Part shown: positions 32,643-40,234 of the stretch, one piece after another
Position numbering within the stretch: position 1 is the first letter of the stretch
How the letters are laid out: the number at the start of each line of letters is the position of its first letter
Origin: a virus
Virus record (IMG/VR): IMGVR_UViG_3300035698_017135
Coordinates: 1-46,712 of that record
Length of the DNA stretch: 46,712 bases
Direction: 5' to 3' (one strand)
Notes under the pieces: generated by a model
What the model was told of the DNA's origin: nothing
What the model saw: the letters and a program-made list of their open reading frames with translations, nothing else
Databases searched by the model: none
Program-made: the position numbers and the translations under genes

Positions 32643-33347
32643 ATGACGACCAACAAAATAACCCTCGAAACCCTCCGCGATATCGAAACCCCCGCTGCCA
32701 CCGGAACGTGGCAACCCGTCTCGCACGACAACGCCCGGCGCTCTCTAATGGTCGCGTTGAACGCTTCCGGCTTCGAGCATTCGAACGAACGAATTGAGAT
32801 AAAAGAGGACGGGTCCGTGGCTTATGGCACCGTAACCCTCGAAATTCCGACCCGCGCCGGAGTGTGGGCACCCGAAGCGCTGTGGTTCAACGCTCACGAC
32901 AAATCTCGCGCCGTCACCTTTGGAGCAGGCGAGCGCGTCGCAGCATGCACGAACGGGTGCGTCTGGGCCGAAACCGTGTTGAAGTCGAAGCGCACTTCCG
33001 GAATCCTAACCCGGCTCGACTCACTCGCCGCGGAGTTCGTCGCCGGTCTCGCTCAGTCCGTGGAGACCAACGACAACCGACGCGAGCGCTACGCTTCGGA
33101 ATTCGTCGGCCCGGATTGGGGTCGAGCGCTCGCCGTCCGAATCGCAGAAGCCGGCGTCCTCCCGTCCTCCAAAATCCTCCCCATGCTCTCCGAATTCGAG
33201 AACCCGTCGTTCGGTTACAGCCACAACCCTGCGACCCTACTCGGGCTCCAGAGCGCCGTGACTCACACTCTCAAGAATTACTCCGCGGTCGCCCAGCATG
33301 ACCGCTCGCTCAAACTCACCCGATTCCTCGACGCGCTCGCTAGCTAA
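32643..33347 (+). CDS. DUF932-like protein (234 aa)
   Basis: This 234-residue protein has ALWFNAHDKSRAVTFGAG followed by VAACTNGCVWAET and, at the end, TLLGLQSAVTHTL...RSLKLTRFLDALAS. These resemble features of the DUF932 (phage/plasmid-like) family, which ends with a similar helical TxWGLYNAxT segment. The match is only from memory. The gene has its own candidate promoter and is closed by a strong terminator 20 bases after the stop, so it is likely expressed as a single transcript. Function of the family is unknown. Confidence 0.6.
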   Translation: MTTNKITLETLRDIETPAATGTWQPVSHDNARRSLMVALNASGFEHSNERIEIKEDGSVAYGTVTLEIPTRAGVWAPEALWFNAHDKSRAVTFGAGERVAACTNGCVWAETVLKSKRTSGILTRLDSLAAEFVAGLAQSVETNDNRRERYASEFVGPDWGRALAVRIAEAGVLPSSKILPMLSEFENPSFGYSHNPATLLGLQSAVTHTLKNYSAVAQHDRSLKLTRFLDALAS

Positions 33348-33367
33348 ACTTACGATCCCCTTTCATT

Positions 33368-33405
33368 GCCTCGAACCGGATTCCTCCCCGGTTCGAGGCT
33401 TTTTT
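33368..33405 (+). terminator. Rho-independent terminator
   Basis: GCCTCGAACCGG (33368-33379) and CCGGTTCGAGGC (33388-33399) form a perfect 12-pair stem with an eight-base loop, followed by six T. This is a textbook intrinsic terminator directly after the DUF932-like gene. Confidence 0.95.
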
Positions 33406-33425
33406 GTGTTCCCTGAAAGGAACCC

Positions 33426-34091
33426 ATGCGCCTACTCGCATTCCTGCTCGTCGCTGTCCTCGCCGTTCTACTCTCAGCCGCCGCCTACGCTGGCAACCCA
33501 ACCGCCGGTGACGTGAACAATGACGGCGCAGTCGACGTTGCCGACGTCATTTACCTCGCCGCGGCTGTCTTCTCCGGCGGGCCGTCTCCCGTCCCGTTTG
33601 ACACGGTCCCGCAAGTCGACGGTGAGCCAACGGGCTGCCCCTTCTCGGGTCGCTTCACGAGGACGCTAGCAGGCTCCGACGCAATCGTAGCCGACGACTG
33701 CACTCACCTCACCTGGGGCGCGCTCGACGTGCTGGATTCGGGCCCGTTCCTGGTCACCGATCTCGCCGGCCAAGTGGCATTCTTGAACTCGATCGCCTTC
33801 GGCGGTTTCACAGATTGGAGAGTGCCCACTAGCGCTGAACTCTACTCACTGGTAAACTTCGAGGACAACGCCGAACCCGCAATTGACAACGCGTTCACCG
33901 AAATCGCTGCACTGATAGCAGCCGCTACGACGATAGGCGAGGAAGCAATCGGGAGCGCAACCGGCTCCGCCGACAGCTCGGCGAGAACGCAAAAGCTCCT
34001 CCCGCGCTTCGGATCCGTGGCTCCCTTCTTAACCGGGCCCACAACCGACCCAGCGACCGACGTCGCTCTACTTCTACCCGTAAGGGGCTAG
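33426..34091 (+). CDS. Secreted protein with dockerin-like repeat and DUF1566-like domain (221 aa)
   Basis: Residues 1-22 form a clear signal peptide (LLAFLLVAVLAVLLSAAAYAG). Residues about 28-50, GDVNNDGAVDVADVIYLAAAV, match a type I dockerin calcium-binding loop plus helix (one repeat visible). The rest has FSGRFTRTLAG, a Trp/Asp-rich segment, and FTDWRVPTSAELYSLV, which is the signature of DUF1566 (Lcl C-terminal) domains. The product should be exported or surface-located. Such a protein is unusual in a phage and looks bacterial; it is just behind a terminator and starts its own unit. It lacks a second dockerin repeat. Role in adsorption exclusion or host surface change is speculation. Confidence 0.75.
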   Translation: MRLLAFLLVAVLAVLLSAAAYAGNPTAGDVNNDGAVDVADVIYLAAAVFSGGPSPVPFDTVPQVDGEPTGCPFSGRFTRTLAGSDAIVADDCTHLTWGALDVLDSGPFLVTDLAGQVAFLNSIAFGGFTDWRVPTSAELYSLVNFEDNAEPAIDNAFTEIAALIAAATTIGEEAIGSATGSADSSARTQKLLPRFGSVAPFLTGPTTDPATDVALLLPVRG

Positions 34092-34093
34092 CC

Positions 34094-34504
34094 GTGCGAT
34101 TCACCTACGACCACGTCCGACGGCCGATCCTGGACAAAAAACTCGACCTCTTCGAGCGTCCCATGGTCGAGGCGTTCGTGCAGAACGCTCGAATGGTATT
34201 CGACGACCAGTACAAAGCGGGACTAGTACGGAAGTACACTGCTCGCAACTTCTGCGGCGAGGTTTCCGAATTCGAACCCGACTGGTACTCCGACCCCTTC
34301 GGAAACCTGCAAGCCTACACGCTCTGTTTCGCAATCGACGACTCCGACGAAATTGTAGGCATGGGCGCCTCGTTTTGCGTCGACAACTTCTGTAAAGAGA
34401 AGGGTCGAGGAGTCGCCCGCGGTCGAGCGCTCCAGGACTCGGCAATCCTCGACGGCGCCCGAGCCTTCCCCGCAACCTGGCCGAAGTGGAGAAACCATGG
34501 CTAG
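34094..34504 (+). CDS. Conserved phage small protein, GRGVARGRAL type (136 aa)
   Basis: The GTG start at 34094 is two bases after the previous stop. The 136-residue product contains DSDEIVGMGASFCVDNF followed by KEKGRGVARGRAL, a pattern I know from many unrelated phage genomes as a short uncharacterised protein. Helices and short strands alternate; there is no membrane segment. It overlaps the Cys-rich gene downstream by eight bases. Function unknown. Confidence 0.6.
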   Translation: MRFTYDHVRRPILDKKLDLFERPMVEAFVQNARMVFDDQYKAGLVRKYTARNFCGEVSEFEPDWYSDPFGNLQAYTLCFAIDDSDEIVGMGASFCVDNFCKEKGRGVARGRALQDSAILDGARAFPATWPKWRNHG

Positions 34505-35006
34505 GCTGATCGAGGCCGATCAAGTCGACCTTGAGTTGTTGACTTTCCCCCGAGGTGAGTGCGAGTGCGCCACCCCGGGGGACGGGCTATGCCTGTGGTT
34601 CAACGGGTCAAACTGGTGCTGTGGCAAAGCCAAGTGTCTCCGGCGAATTCCAAAGCTCCCTTTGAATTACAAGGGCTTGTACATACGCGTCCCCTTGCTC
34701 GCAATCTACGACGACAACACTGCGAGCCCGTTCCCATGCCACCACTGCAGCATGGCGCTCACCACCGACAAAAACGGCTCGATCGAGTGTCAGTGCGAAC
34801 GCACAGAGCCCAGAGGCGGAGCGCAGACTCGGTTCAATCGCGACGCGTACAACGACACCGCCCCCTGGAGCCGCTACCCAGCACGCCGTGAGGCTCCCCA
34901 AGCCGATAGTGTCCGGGTCACCTGTGAGTGCCCCTCGCGACGCCTCGCGAACCTTGGGCACCTCCCCGATTGCGCCTGGCTGCTAGAAAAGAGAAAGCGT
35001 GGGTGA
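34497..35006 (+). CDS. Cys-rich protein (169 aa)
   Basis: The product has a dense set of cysteines: CECA, CLW, WCCGKAKCLRR in the first third, CHHC and CQCER in the middle, and CECP and CAWL at the end. Several could form zinc-ribbon or knuckle sites. There is no signal peptide. It overlaps the upstream gene by eight bases and the next small membrane gene by eight bases. The family is not recognised; a nucleic-acid or protein-binding role is a guess. Confidence 0.6.
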   Translation: MARLIEADQVDLELLTFPRGECECATPGDGLCLWFNGSNWCCGKAKCLRRIPKLPLNYKGLYIRVPLLAIYDDNTASPFPCHHCSMALTTDKNGSIECQCERTEPRGGAQTRFNRDAYNDTAPWSRYPARREAPQADSVRVTCECPSRRLANLGHLPDCAWLLEKRKRG

Positions 35007-35097
35007 CTTCTTCCTCATGATCGGTACACTAGCCGCGGCGCTAGCCATTACAGCGCTGGGCCTCTGGGCTCTGACCTCACTGAAAGGGGACGAATGA
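34999..35097 (+). CDS. Small one-helix membrane protein (32 aa)
   Basis: A GTG at 34999 opens a 32-codon frame: a short polar start (MGDFF), then a hydrophobic segment LMIGTLAAALAITALGLWAL, then TSLKGDE. Its stop overlaps the next start as ATGA, and the frame lies exactly between two genes, which supports it being real. An internal ATG at 35017 is an alternative. Its size, one helix and charge pattern resemble small phage membrane peptides. Confidence 0.5.
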   Translation: MGDFFLMIGTLAAALAITALGLWALTSLKGDE

Positions 35098-35618
35098 AGC
35101 TCGAATCCAAATACGATATCGGCCAGAAGGTCTGGCTCGGAGAAGTCCATACTGTGCCCGAGACATACGACTGTCCAGTGTGTCTCGGCTGCTGCACGCT
35201 TGACTTGGTCGCCGCGAACCACGAGAGCTGGCCGGTGAACTGCCCACACTGCCGCGGCGGGGGCAAGGTCAACCGCTCGACCTACGTCGCCCGGACGCGC
35301 CCCTTGACTATTGGCATGGTCAAATACAACGACTTCGGCGACGGCTTCTCATACATGTGTGACGAGACCGGAATTGGCTCCGGCAGCTTGTGGGCGGAGC
35401 ACAAGCTACGTCTAAGTGAGGCCTCCGCGCAAACTGACGCGGAACGACGCGTGCCCCCGGCCAACGCCAACTTGACCAGCCACAGCGCCGACTTCTTCAT
35501 TTGGCCCTCCTCACGTCAGGATTGGCTCGAAGCGGAGCGCAAACGACTGCTGCGGACGAACACCGCGCTCCGACGCAAGAACAAACTACTCGAAAACAAG
35601 GACGGACTCCCCTTTTAA
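35094..35618 (+). CDS. Zinc-finger protein with coiled C-terminus (174 aa)
   Basis: The first half has CPVCLGCC and CPHCRGGGK, which matches the DnaJ-type Cys-x-x-Cys-x-Gly-x-Gly zinc finger. The second half is helical and basic (RQDWLEAERKRLLRTNTALRRKNKLLENK). It has an ATGA overlap at its start and its stop shares a base with the following ATG. It is not a full DnaJ, as no J domain is present. DnaJ-like fingers in phages often bind host chaperones or peptides, but this is inference. Confidence 0.6.
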   Translation: MKLESKYDIGQKVWLGEVHTVPETYDCPVCLGCCTLDLVAANHESWPVNCPHCRGGGKVNRSTYVARTRPLTIGMVKYNDFGDGFSYMCDETGIGSGSLWAEHKLRLSEASAQTDAERRVPPANANLTSHSADFFIWPSSRQDWLEAERKRLLRTNTALRRKNKLLENKDGLPF

Positions 35619-35812
35619 TGGCGGGTAAGGGCGACACGTACCGCAAAGTCAACCGCGACGCGTGGGAAAACAATTACGAAAGGATCTTTCATGACGAAAA
35701 CGAAGACGAAGCTGCCGCCACTCCACGGGGTGACGTTCCAGGAGTGGATGACAGCGCTCCGGAGCGAGACGTACACCCAGACGAGGGGGAAGCTGAGAGC
35801 GTACAAGAATGA
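35618..35812 (+). CDS. GKGDT-type conserved phage small protein with overlapping tail (64 aa)
   Basis: The start MAGKGDTYRKVNRDAWENNY followed by ERIF is the signature of a short protein present in very many phages, usually around 30 residues. Here the frame runs on for another 36 acidic residues, entirely across the start of the next gene (35691-35812) in a different frame. The core is convincing; the extension may be accidental readthrough of a missing stop, or real dual coding. It has no other visible domain. Confidence 0.6.
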   Translation: MAGKGDTYRKVNRDAWENNYERIFHDENEDEAAATPRGDVPGVDDSAPERDVHPDEGEAESVQE

Positions 35813-36062
35813 CGCCCCCTGCTTCTGCGCTATTGGCGTTCTCGGAGAGCTGGTGGCCAAGAAGCACCCCAAGAAGTTCGAGTGGGACGGCGCCCACTTC
35901 CGGAACACAAGGAACCGGGCCGGTAGTATGTTTGGCTTGTACTCCGCGCTACTTCCTACCGACGAGTGGGATCAGTGCATCGGCCACGCTTCCCGCCACA
36001 ACGACTCCGGCCCCATAGGGTTCAACGACGTGGCCGACGAAATGGAGGAGTACTATGAGTAG
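35691..36062 (+). CDS. Conserved phage/bacterial small protein, CxxGVL type (123 aa)
   Basis: An AAAGGA site six bases ahead of the ATG at 35691 supports this start. The sequence WMTALRSETYTQTRGKLRAY, then CFCAIGVLGEL, is a variant of the widespread W-ALRSGxYxQ...CCLGVL family of short phage proteins of unknown function. It ends with acidic EEYYE. The family appears in many environmental phages. The gene overlaps the previous gene for 122 bases and the next for eight bases. Confidence 0.7.
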   Translation: MTKTKTKLPPLHGVTFQEWMTALRSETYTQTRGKLRAYKNDAPCFCAIGVLGELVAKKHPKKFEWDGAHFRNTRNRAGSMFGLYSALLPTDEWDQCIGHASRHNDSGPIGFNDVADEMEEYYE

Positions 36063-36369
36063 CCCCCGCGACTCCCTCGGCGAGCTTCTGCTCCCCGGCC
36101 AGCTGATCTGCTACCCTGGCCGCGCCGGGGCGAGCATGTGGATCACCTTCGGGCTGATCCTTTCGGTCACCGACGGCATTGCACATGAGGACCCCTGGAG
36201 TCGTAAGTCACCGACAGTGACCGTCATGGCGACCCGTCCACACTACGGCACGAAGTGGGTGAAGCCCTACAAGACGCAGCTCACCGTACTGGACAATTTG
36301 ACCCCCGTCAACGAGAGCCACGAGGCCTCGAAAATCCGCACCTGGCTGGAGGAAGCATGCAAATCCTAG
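36055..36369 (+). CDS. Unknown small protein (104 aa)
   Basis: A 104-residue product with a beta-like body: LLLPGQLICYPG, WITFGLILSVTDG, TVTVMATRPHYGTKW, and a helical end (ASKIRTWLEEACKS). The central segments may form a small SH3-like barrel, but this is not certain. It overlaps the previous gene by eight bases and the acyltransferase by 13 bases. Not recognised. Confidence 0.6.
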   Translation: MSSPRDSLGELLLPGQLICYPGRAGASMWITFGLILSVTDGIAHEDPWSRKSPTVTVMATRPHYGTKWVKPYKTQLTVLDNLTPVNESHEASKIRTWLEEACKS

Positions 36370-36941
36370 TCTACGGCGCCTCAAACCCCGAGGTGCTCGC
36401 ACAAGTCTCCCGCACACCAAATCTCACAATCAAGGGCTGCATTCACGACGCCCGCCACAACCAAAAGTGGCACGGGCTGGACACAGCCCCGCCGCACGCA
36501 TGGCTCTCCATGCACTGTGCGAACACGGTCTGCTCCAACACGGGCGCACGCCAGGACTGCTACAACAGACTCAGGAGGGCGGGCCACACCCCGTACAGCC
36601 TGATAGACCCTTCAGTGGTACGGAACCGGGCCTCGGTAGGACGGGGCGCCTACATTCAGGCGGGCGTGCAGCTACAGGCGGGCGTTGTGCTTGGGGACAA
36701 CGTCTCCGCCCACATGGGAGCGCTGATCGCCCACGAGTGCGAGATCGGCCACCACTCCTTCATTGGCCCCGGGGCGAACCTCTGCGGCCGCGTGAAATTG
36801 GGAGAGGGGGCATACATTGGCGCCGGAGCCGTTATACTACCCGGGTTGGAAATTGGCGACTGGGCGGTCATTGGAGCCGGCTCCGTGGTCACCCGCAACG
36901 TACCCTCCGGAACCACAGTGAAAGGCAACCCCGCAAAATGA
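36357..36941 (+). CDS. Hexapeptide-repeat (left-handed beta-helix) acyltransferase (194 aa)
   Basis: From ATG 36357, behind GGAGGAAGC, the product has a first part like a PglD/NeuD-type N-domain (MQILVYGASNPEVLAQV...). From residue about 85 on come hexapeptide repeats with the I/V/L-G-x-x-x-x pattern: AYIQAGVQLQAGVVLGDNV, IGHHSFIGPGANLCG, YIGAGAVILPGLEIG, WAVIGAGSVVTRNV. This is a left-handed beta-helix acetyltransferase, acting on sugar nucleotides or amino sugars. Catalytic His candidates are in AHMGALIAHECEIGHHS. It may modify a glycan with the two glycosyltransferases, though it is in the early unit. Confidence 0.8.
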   Translation: MQILVYGASNPEVLAQVSRTPNLTIKGCIHDARHNQKWHGLDTAPPHAWLSMHCANTVCSNTGARQDCYNRLRRAGHTPYSLIDPSVVRNRASVGRGAYIQAGVQLQAGVVLGDNVSAHMGALIAHECEIGHHSFIGPGANLCGRVKLGEGAYIGAGAVILPGLEIGDWAVIGAGSVVTRNVPSGTTVKGNPAK

Positions 36942-37192
36942 AGCTCAAACTCAAACAAAAAGGTATTGAAAATAGGACGTTCAAGGCAGGCACAGTCCTC
37001 CTCGTGAACGGCTCGCCGTACCTCGTCATGCGAATCTCCTCGGGCTGGTCTCTGCTCTGCATGGAGAGCTACGACACCAACTGGTGTGGCACTGATCCCA
37101 GCGAATCTGGAGAAGAAAAGCACGATTTTACACAGCAGCTCTCCGGCGATCGTGTGATTGACCTCGGACTACTGGAGGTGGAAGTAGAGTAA
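36938..37192 (+). CDS. Unknown small protein (84 aa)
   Basis: The ATG at 36938 is in the ATGA overlap with the acyltransferase stop. The product begins with Lys-rich KLKLKQKG and then has strand-like FKAGTVLLVNGSPYLVMRISSG and a hydrophilic end with HDFTQQLSGDRVIDLGLLEVEVE. It may be a small beta-barrel such as an SH3-like domain. The family is unknown to me. Confidence 0.55.
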   Translation: MKLKLKQKGIENRTFKAGTVLLVNGSPYLVMRISSGWSLLCMESYDTNWCGTDPSESGEEKHDFTQQLSGDRVIDLGLLEVEVE

Positions 37193-37198
37193 CACGGT

Positions 37199-37570
37199 TT
37201 GCGAAAATGCACCAACAGTAACGGTTGCCAACGACGGGCGGCGGCCAGGCTGAAACGGTGCCGACAATGTCTCGACAGTGCAGTGCGATCCAAGGAGAGG
37301 CGCCGCCGCAGAGCGCTCGACATCGTAGGAACTGCCTGTCGCATCTGCGGCAGCGAGGACATTTGGGTGCTAGAACTAGACCACATCCACAACGACGGCG
37401 CACGACACCGCGCACAGTTAGGAAACGCAGGTTCCGGTAACTCGTTCTACAGCTGGGTGATCAACCACCCAGCGAAAGCCCGTAAACAGGTGCAAACGCT
37501 TTGCGCCAACTGTCACCGGCGCAAAGGGCGCCTCAATCTCATGAAGATCTGGAAAAAAGCCCATGACTGA
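37199..37570 (+). CDS. HNH endonuclease (123 aa)
   Basis: A TTG at 37199 opens the frame. The core is LELDHIHNDGARHR with the final LCANCHRRKG, and Cys pairs CRQC and CRICGSED before it. It differs from the four minus-strand nucleases: the first catalytic pair is DH rather than HH and the spacing is longer, closer to generic phage HNH proteins. The N-terminus is Arg-rich (RRAAARLKRC). It overlaps the next start by eight bases. It is likely a mobile nuclease from another lineage. Confidence 0.8.
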   Translation: MRKCTNSNGCQRRAAARLKRCRQCLDSAVRSKERRRRRALDIVGTACRICGSEDIWVLELDHIHNDGARHRAQLGNAGSGNSFYSWVINHPAKARKQVQTLCANCHRRKGRLNLMKIWKKAHD

Positions 37571-37853
37571 CAACGCAATCCCCCCGACCCCGAAGTTCCA
37601 GCTCGTCGAGCTGACCACCGACATTGTCGCCCTCGAGACCCGCTTCAACGAGCTCGATCGCCAGGGCTACGAGCTGCACTCCATGGTGATTCAGGAGGGC
37701 TTCAACTTCGTCCTCTTCACCGCGGCGAGCCAGCAGAAGGCGGGTCTCCCCCCGGAACTCGCCCAGCTCATGTCGCAGCTCATGCCCAACCAGGACGGGC
37801 TCGACTACGACGACGACGCACCCGACAACATCTCTAAAATCGAACTGCCGTGA
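37563..37853 (+). CDS. Unknown small acidic protein (96 aa)
   Basis: This 96-residue protein has a mixed start (FQLVELTTDIVALETRFNELD, GYELHSMVIQEGFNFVLFT), which looks like a small alpha-beta domain, then an acidic tail with a DYDDDAPDN stretch. It starts inside the HNH stop region and has a GTGA overlap with the next gene. No known family is recognised. Confidence 0.6.
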   Translation: MTDNAIPPTPKFQLVELTTDIVALETRFNELDRQGYELHSMVIQEGFNFVLFTAASQQKAGLPPELAQLMSQLMPNQDGLDYDDDAPDNISKIELP

Positions 37854-38095
37854 AAGTATTCCTGCGGCTACCTCACGACGTTGCGAGGCATCTGCAGGCT
37901 CGGCCCGAAATTCGCCCGAGTAAGCTGGCCGAACAGCTGCTCCGGGCGGATCTCGGTTTGAAGCGTGCCACGAACCAGCCCCGTATTGCCTACCGGCTCG
38001 AGATCTCCCAAGAGGTGGCCGATCTCCTGACAGCGCCGGCACAACAGATCCGCGCCGCGCTGACGCGCTGGTACGAAAGGGAACGCAAGAAATGA
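37850..38095 (+). CDS. Unknown small helical protein, possibly RHH-like (81 aa)
   Basis: The GTG start at 37850 overlaps the previous stop. The first part, MKVFLRLPHDVARHLQARP followed by SKLAEQLLRADLG, has the strand-helix-helix order of ribbon-helix-helix DNA-binding proteins. A second similar unit (IAYRLEISQEVADLLTAPAQQIRAALTRW) may be a repeat of it. It is basic at the end. If this is a tandem RHH, it would bind DNA as a dimer or pseudodimer. Low certainty. Confidence 0.55.
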   Translation: MKVFLRLPHDVARHLQARPEIRPSKLAEQLLRADLGLKRATNQPRIAYRLEISQEVADLLTAPAQQIRAALTRWYERERKK

Positions 38096-38268
38096 AAACC
38101 ACTCTTGAGAACGATGGGTGGAAGGTGAGCTTCTCTAAACCTGGTGACGCTTTGGTTCTCCCCTCTGTGTTGCTCACGATCCTCAACGAAGAGGGCAGGC
38201 CCGAAGCCAGCACGACGCTCACCAAACACGACCTACTCTTTATCCTGAAGGCGGGGTGGCCCCGGTGA
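38092..38268 (+). CDS. Unknown small protein (58 aa)
   Basis: An ATGA overlap at 38092 starts a 58-codon frame that ends at 38268, filling the interval up to the helicase gene. It begins MKTTLENDGWKVSFSKPGD and then has a hydrophobic-helical region with SVLLTILNEEG and HDLLFILKAGWPR. The exact fit between neighbours supports it as a real gene. It is not recognised. Confidence 0.6.
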   Translation: MKTTLENDGWKVSFSKPGDALVLPSVLLTILNEEGRPEASTTLTKHDLLFILKAGWPR

Positions 38269-39776
38269 GCTGGGAACTACTGACCCACACGCTGCCCGGC
38301 GATCCGCTCTTCTGGCAGATTCCGAGGCACCTCGGGCCGCACCGAGTGCTCGCAGTGATCCCGGAGGTCCACCAAATGGTCGCGCCTCGCGGCGTGATCT
38401 CGGACGTCATGTTCGGGCAAGATCTCGTGCTCGCGCTGTCCGCCTGTGGCCTCGTCCGCCAGTACCAAGGCCGACTCTGGGGCCGCACGACCGACTCGTG
38501 GTGCGAGTTCTTCAACGACGGGCAGGCCTCGCTGTGGCTCATGGAGCACGTCATTTTTGTGACTGCCTCGCAGGAGAACTCCTTCAATCCTCCCTCGGAC
38601 TGGAGTCTTTGGAACTCCAACCTCGACGAGAGGCTTTGCACTGCGTTGGGCTTCCTCTCGAACGCCTCCGGAGGTGACACGATCTCGCGGGTACTGCGCT
38701 CGCCGCCACAATCTCTGCCGCAACTCTTCTCGAAGGACGGGGAGTGGAACGGGGTGACTCGAGCCGTCGGCCTGATCCGCCACCCGTTCTGGACACCGCC
38801 GGGCGAAGTCGAGCCGGCAATCCTCCCAGCGTACCGCCGAGTGGAGCTGCCCGAGGAGTCCAACTACGACCACGTCCGAGCGCTCTACGCTCCGTTCGAC
38901 CTGCCCGACTACGCCCACTGTGCGATCTACACGTACCTCTTCGGCTGCTTCCACGGCTGGTCACTCGAACACCCGCGGCCGATCTTGGTGGTGGACAGCT
39001 GGAACCGCGGGCGAGGCAAGACCGAGCTCTCGTCCTCGATCAAGTACCTACTCGACAAGAAACTGGGGGTCAAGGCCGCCCGCAAAGGAAAGGACGCCTC
39101 GCATGACGAATCGATCGCCGCGCTTCTGCTTTCTCGGGTGGAGGTTGTCGACAACCTCGACAAGGAGGTCGAGTTCACCCAGGACGTGGCGATCTCGGCC
39201 TGCACCACGGAGTACGAGGCCCGGCCGAAGTACGGACGGACCGTCGCCGAGTTCGCCGGGAAGCTCTTCATCTTCAACTCCGTAGTCGGCGCCGCGAGCC
39301 TTCACGCCGACTTCCAGTCCCGCATGCTACGGATCGAGATCCCGGGGGAATCGCAGCAGCTTTCCCACACCCCCACGGAGTTCGCGAAGCAGCACCGAGA
39401 CACGATAATCGTGGAGATCCTTCACGCGCTCGCCCACGCGCCTCGAGTGGAGTCCCCTGAGAATCGCATGCGCCTCTTTTACACCGCGGGGCTCTCGGCC
39501 TACTGCCGGGTGTTCGACGTCGCTCCCGACGAAGCTCGACGTCGGCTGCAAGCTGCCATTCGCTCCGGTGCGATCTACCGCAAGACCGCGCTCGGCTACT
39601 TCATGCAGCAGCACACGAAGAAGCTCGACGACCCGTACTGGCCCGCTGGTGGTTGGTCGGAAGACAGACGCAGCATCATGGGTACAATACCCGTGGAACT
39701 CACCGACGCTGACGTTGGGGCCCGAGCCCACGGACTAGTCCTAGAAAAGAAAGACGGCAAGTATGTTTGGGTTTAA
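38256..39776 (+). CDS. AAA+ helicase-like ATPase, probable replicative helicase (506 aa)
   Basis: The C-terminal half has LVVDSWNRGRGKTEL (Walker A-like, near residues 250-260), RVEVVDNLD (Walker B), and FIFNSVVGA (sensor 1), followed by FQSRMLRIEI where an arginine finger would lie. The order and spacing suit superfamily 3-like or D5-like phage helicases. The N-terminal half is a less clear domain, possibly a primase or DNA-binding part, without recognisable primase motifs. GTG 38256 has AAGGCGGG just ahead; GTG 38265 is an alternative. It precedes the HD protein and DNA polymerase, so a replication helicase role is likely. Confidence 0.65.
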   Translation: MAPVSWELLTHTLPGDPLFWQIPRHLGPHRVLAVIPEVHQMVAPRGVISDVMFGQDLVLALSACGLVRQYQGRLWGRTTDSWCEFFNDGQASLWLMEHVIFVTASQENSFNPPSDWSLWNSNLDERLCTALGFLSNASGGDTISRVLRSPPQSLPQLFSKDGEWNGVTRAVGLIRHPFWTPPGEVEPAILPAYRRVELPEESNYDHVRALYAPFDLPDYAHCAIYTYLFGCFHGWSLEHPRPILVVDSWNRGRGKTELSSSIKYLLDKKLGVKAARKGKDASHDESIAALLLSRVEVVDNLDKEVEFTQDVAISACTTEYEARPKYGRTVAEFAGKLFIFNSVVGAASLHADFQSRMLRIEIPGESQQLSHTPTEFAKQHRDTIIVEILHALAHAPRVESPENRMRLFYTAGLSAYCRVFDVAPDEARRRLQAAIRSGAIYRKTALGYFMQQHTKKLDDPYWPAGGWSEDRRSIMGTIPVELTDADVGARAHGLVLEKKDGKYVWV

Positions 39777-40125
39777 GGGACTGCGGCACGCCCGGTGCCA
39801 CAAGGAGAACTCCAGGCTGGGCCTGGAGAACATAGAACTGCGCCGCCAGAGAAACGACTACCGAGACAGCTGGAAGGCCGCAGCCAAAGAAGCGGCCAAG
39901 CGGAAAATCGGCCAAGACCTTCTGCTGGACGACATCGACAAACTTACTCAGGCTAGGGACAGTTCCCTGGAACGGAACCTTGTCCTCCGTAAGGTGACGG
40001 ATCAGGCCCGGGAGCAGAATCACCTCCTACGCCAAGCGCTCGCGGGAATCACAGTCCTTCTCAAGGACGCAGTTCTAGAAAGCGAGGGGGCCCTTGAAGA
40101 TTCAGATCTTCCCACCGAAGATTGA
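39763..40125 (+). CDS. Coiled-coil protein (120 aa)
   Basis: The ATG at 39763 overlaps the helicase end by 14 bases. The 120-residue product is nearly all helical and charged, with heptad-like hydrophobic spacing from SRLGLENIELRRQRNDYRD to LLRQALAGITVLLKDA. It ends with acidic residues. It may be a partner or scaffold in the replication unit. No known family is recognised. Confidence 0.6.
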   Translation: MFGFKGLRHARCHKENSRLGLENIELRRQRNDYRDSWKAAAKEAAKRKIGQDLLLDDIDKLTQARDSSLERNLVLRKVTDQAREQNHLLRQALAGITVLLKDAVLESEGALEDSDLPTED

Positions 40126-40234
40126 GTTGGACGATGCCGACGACCTGGGCCCCGTCATAGCTTTCCTATTCGTGTCCACTTTCTGCCTAGTGATTCTAAT
40201 CGCCGCCGTGTCTACAGCCCTAGGAGGCAACTAA
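40094..40234 (+). CDS. Small one-helix membrane protein (46 aa)
   Basis: A TTG at 40094 with GAGGGG ahead opens a 46-codon frame that closes with the TAATG overlap to the HD gene, in which an AGGAGG site lies. It has a polar start (MKIQIFPPKIELDDADD), then a hydrophobic helix VIAFLFVSTFCLVILIAAV. The fit supports a real gene; TTG start and small size keep it uncertain. Its function is unknown. Confidence 0.5.
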   Translation: MKIQIFPPKIELDDADDLGPVIAFLFVSTFCLVILIAAVSTALGGN

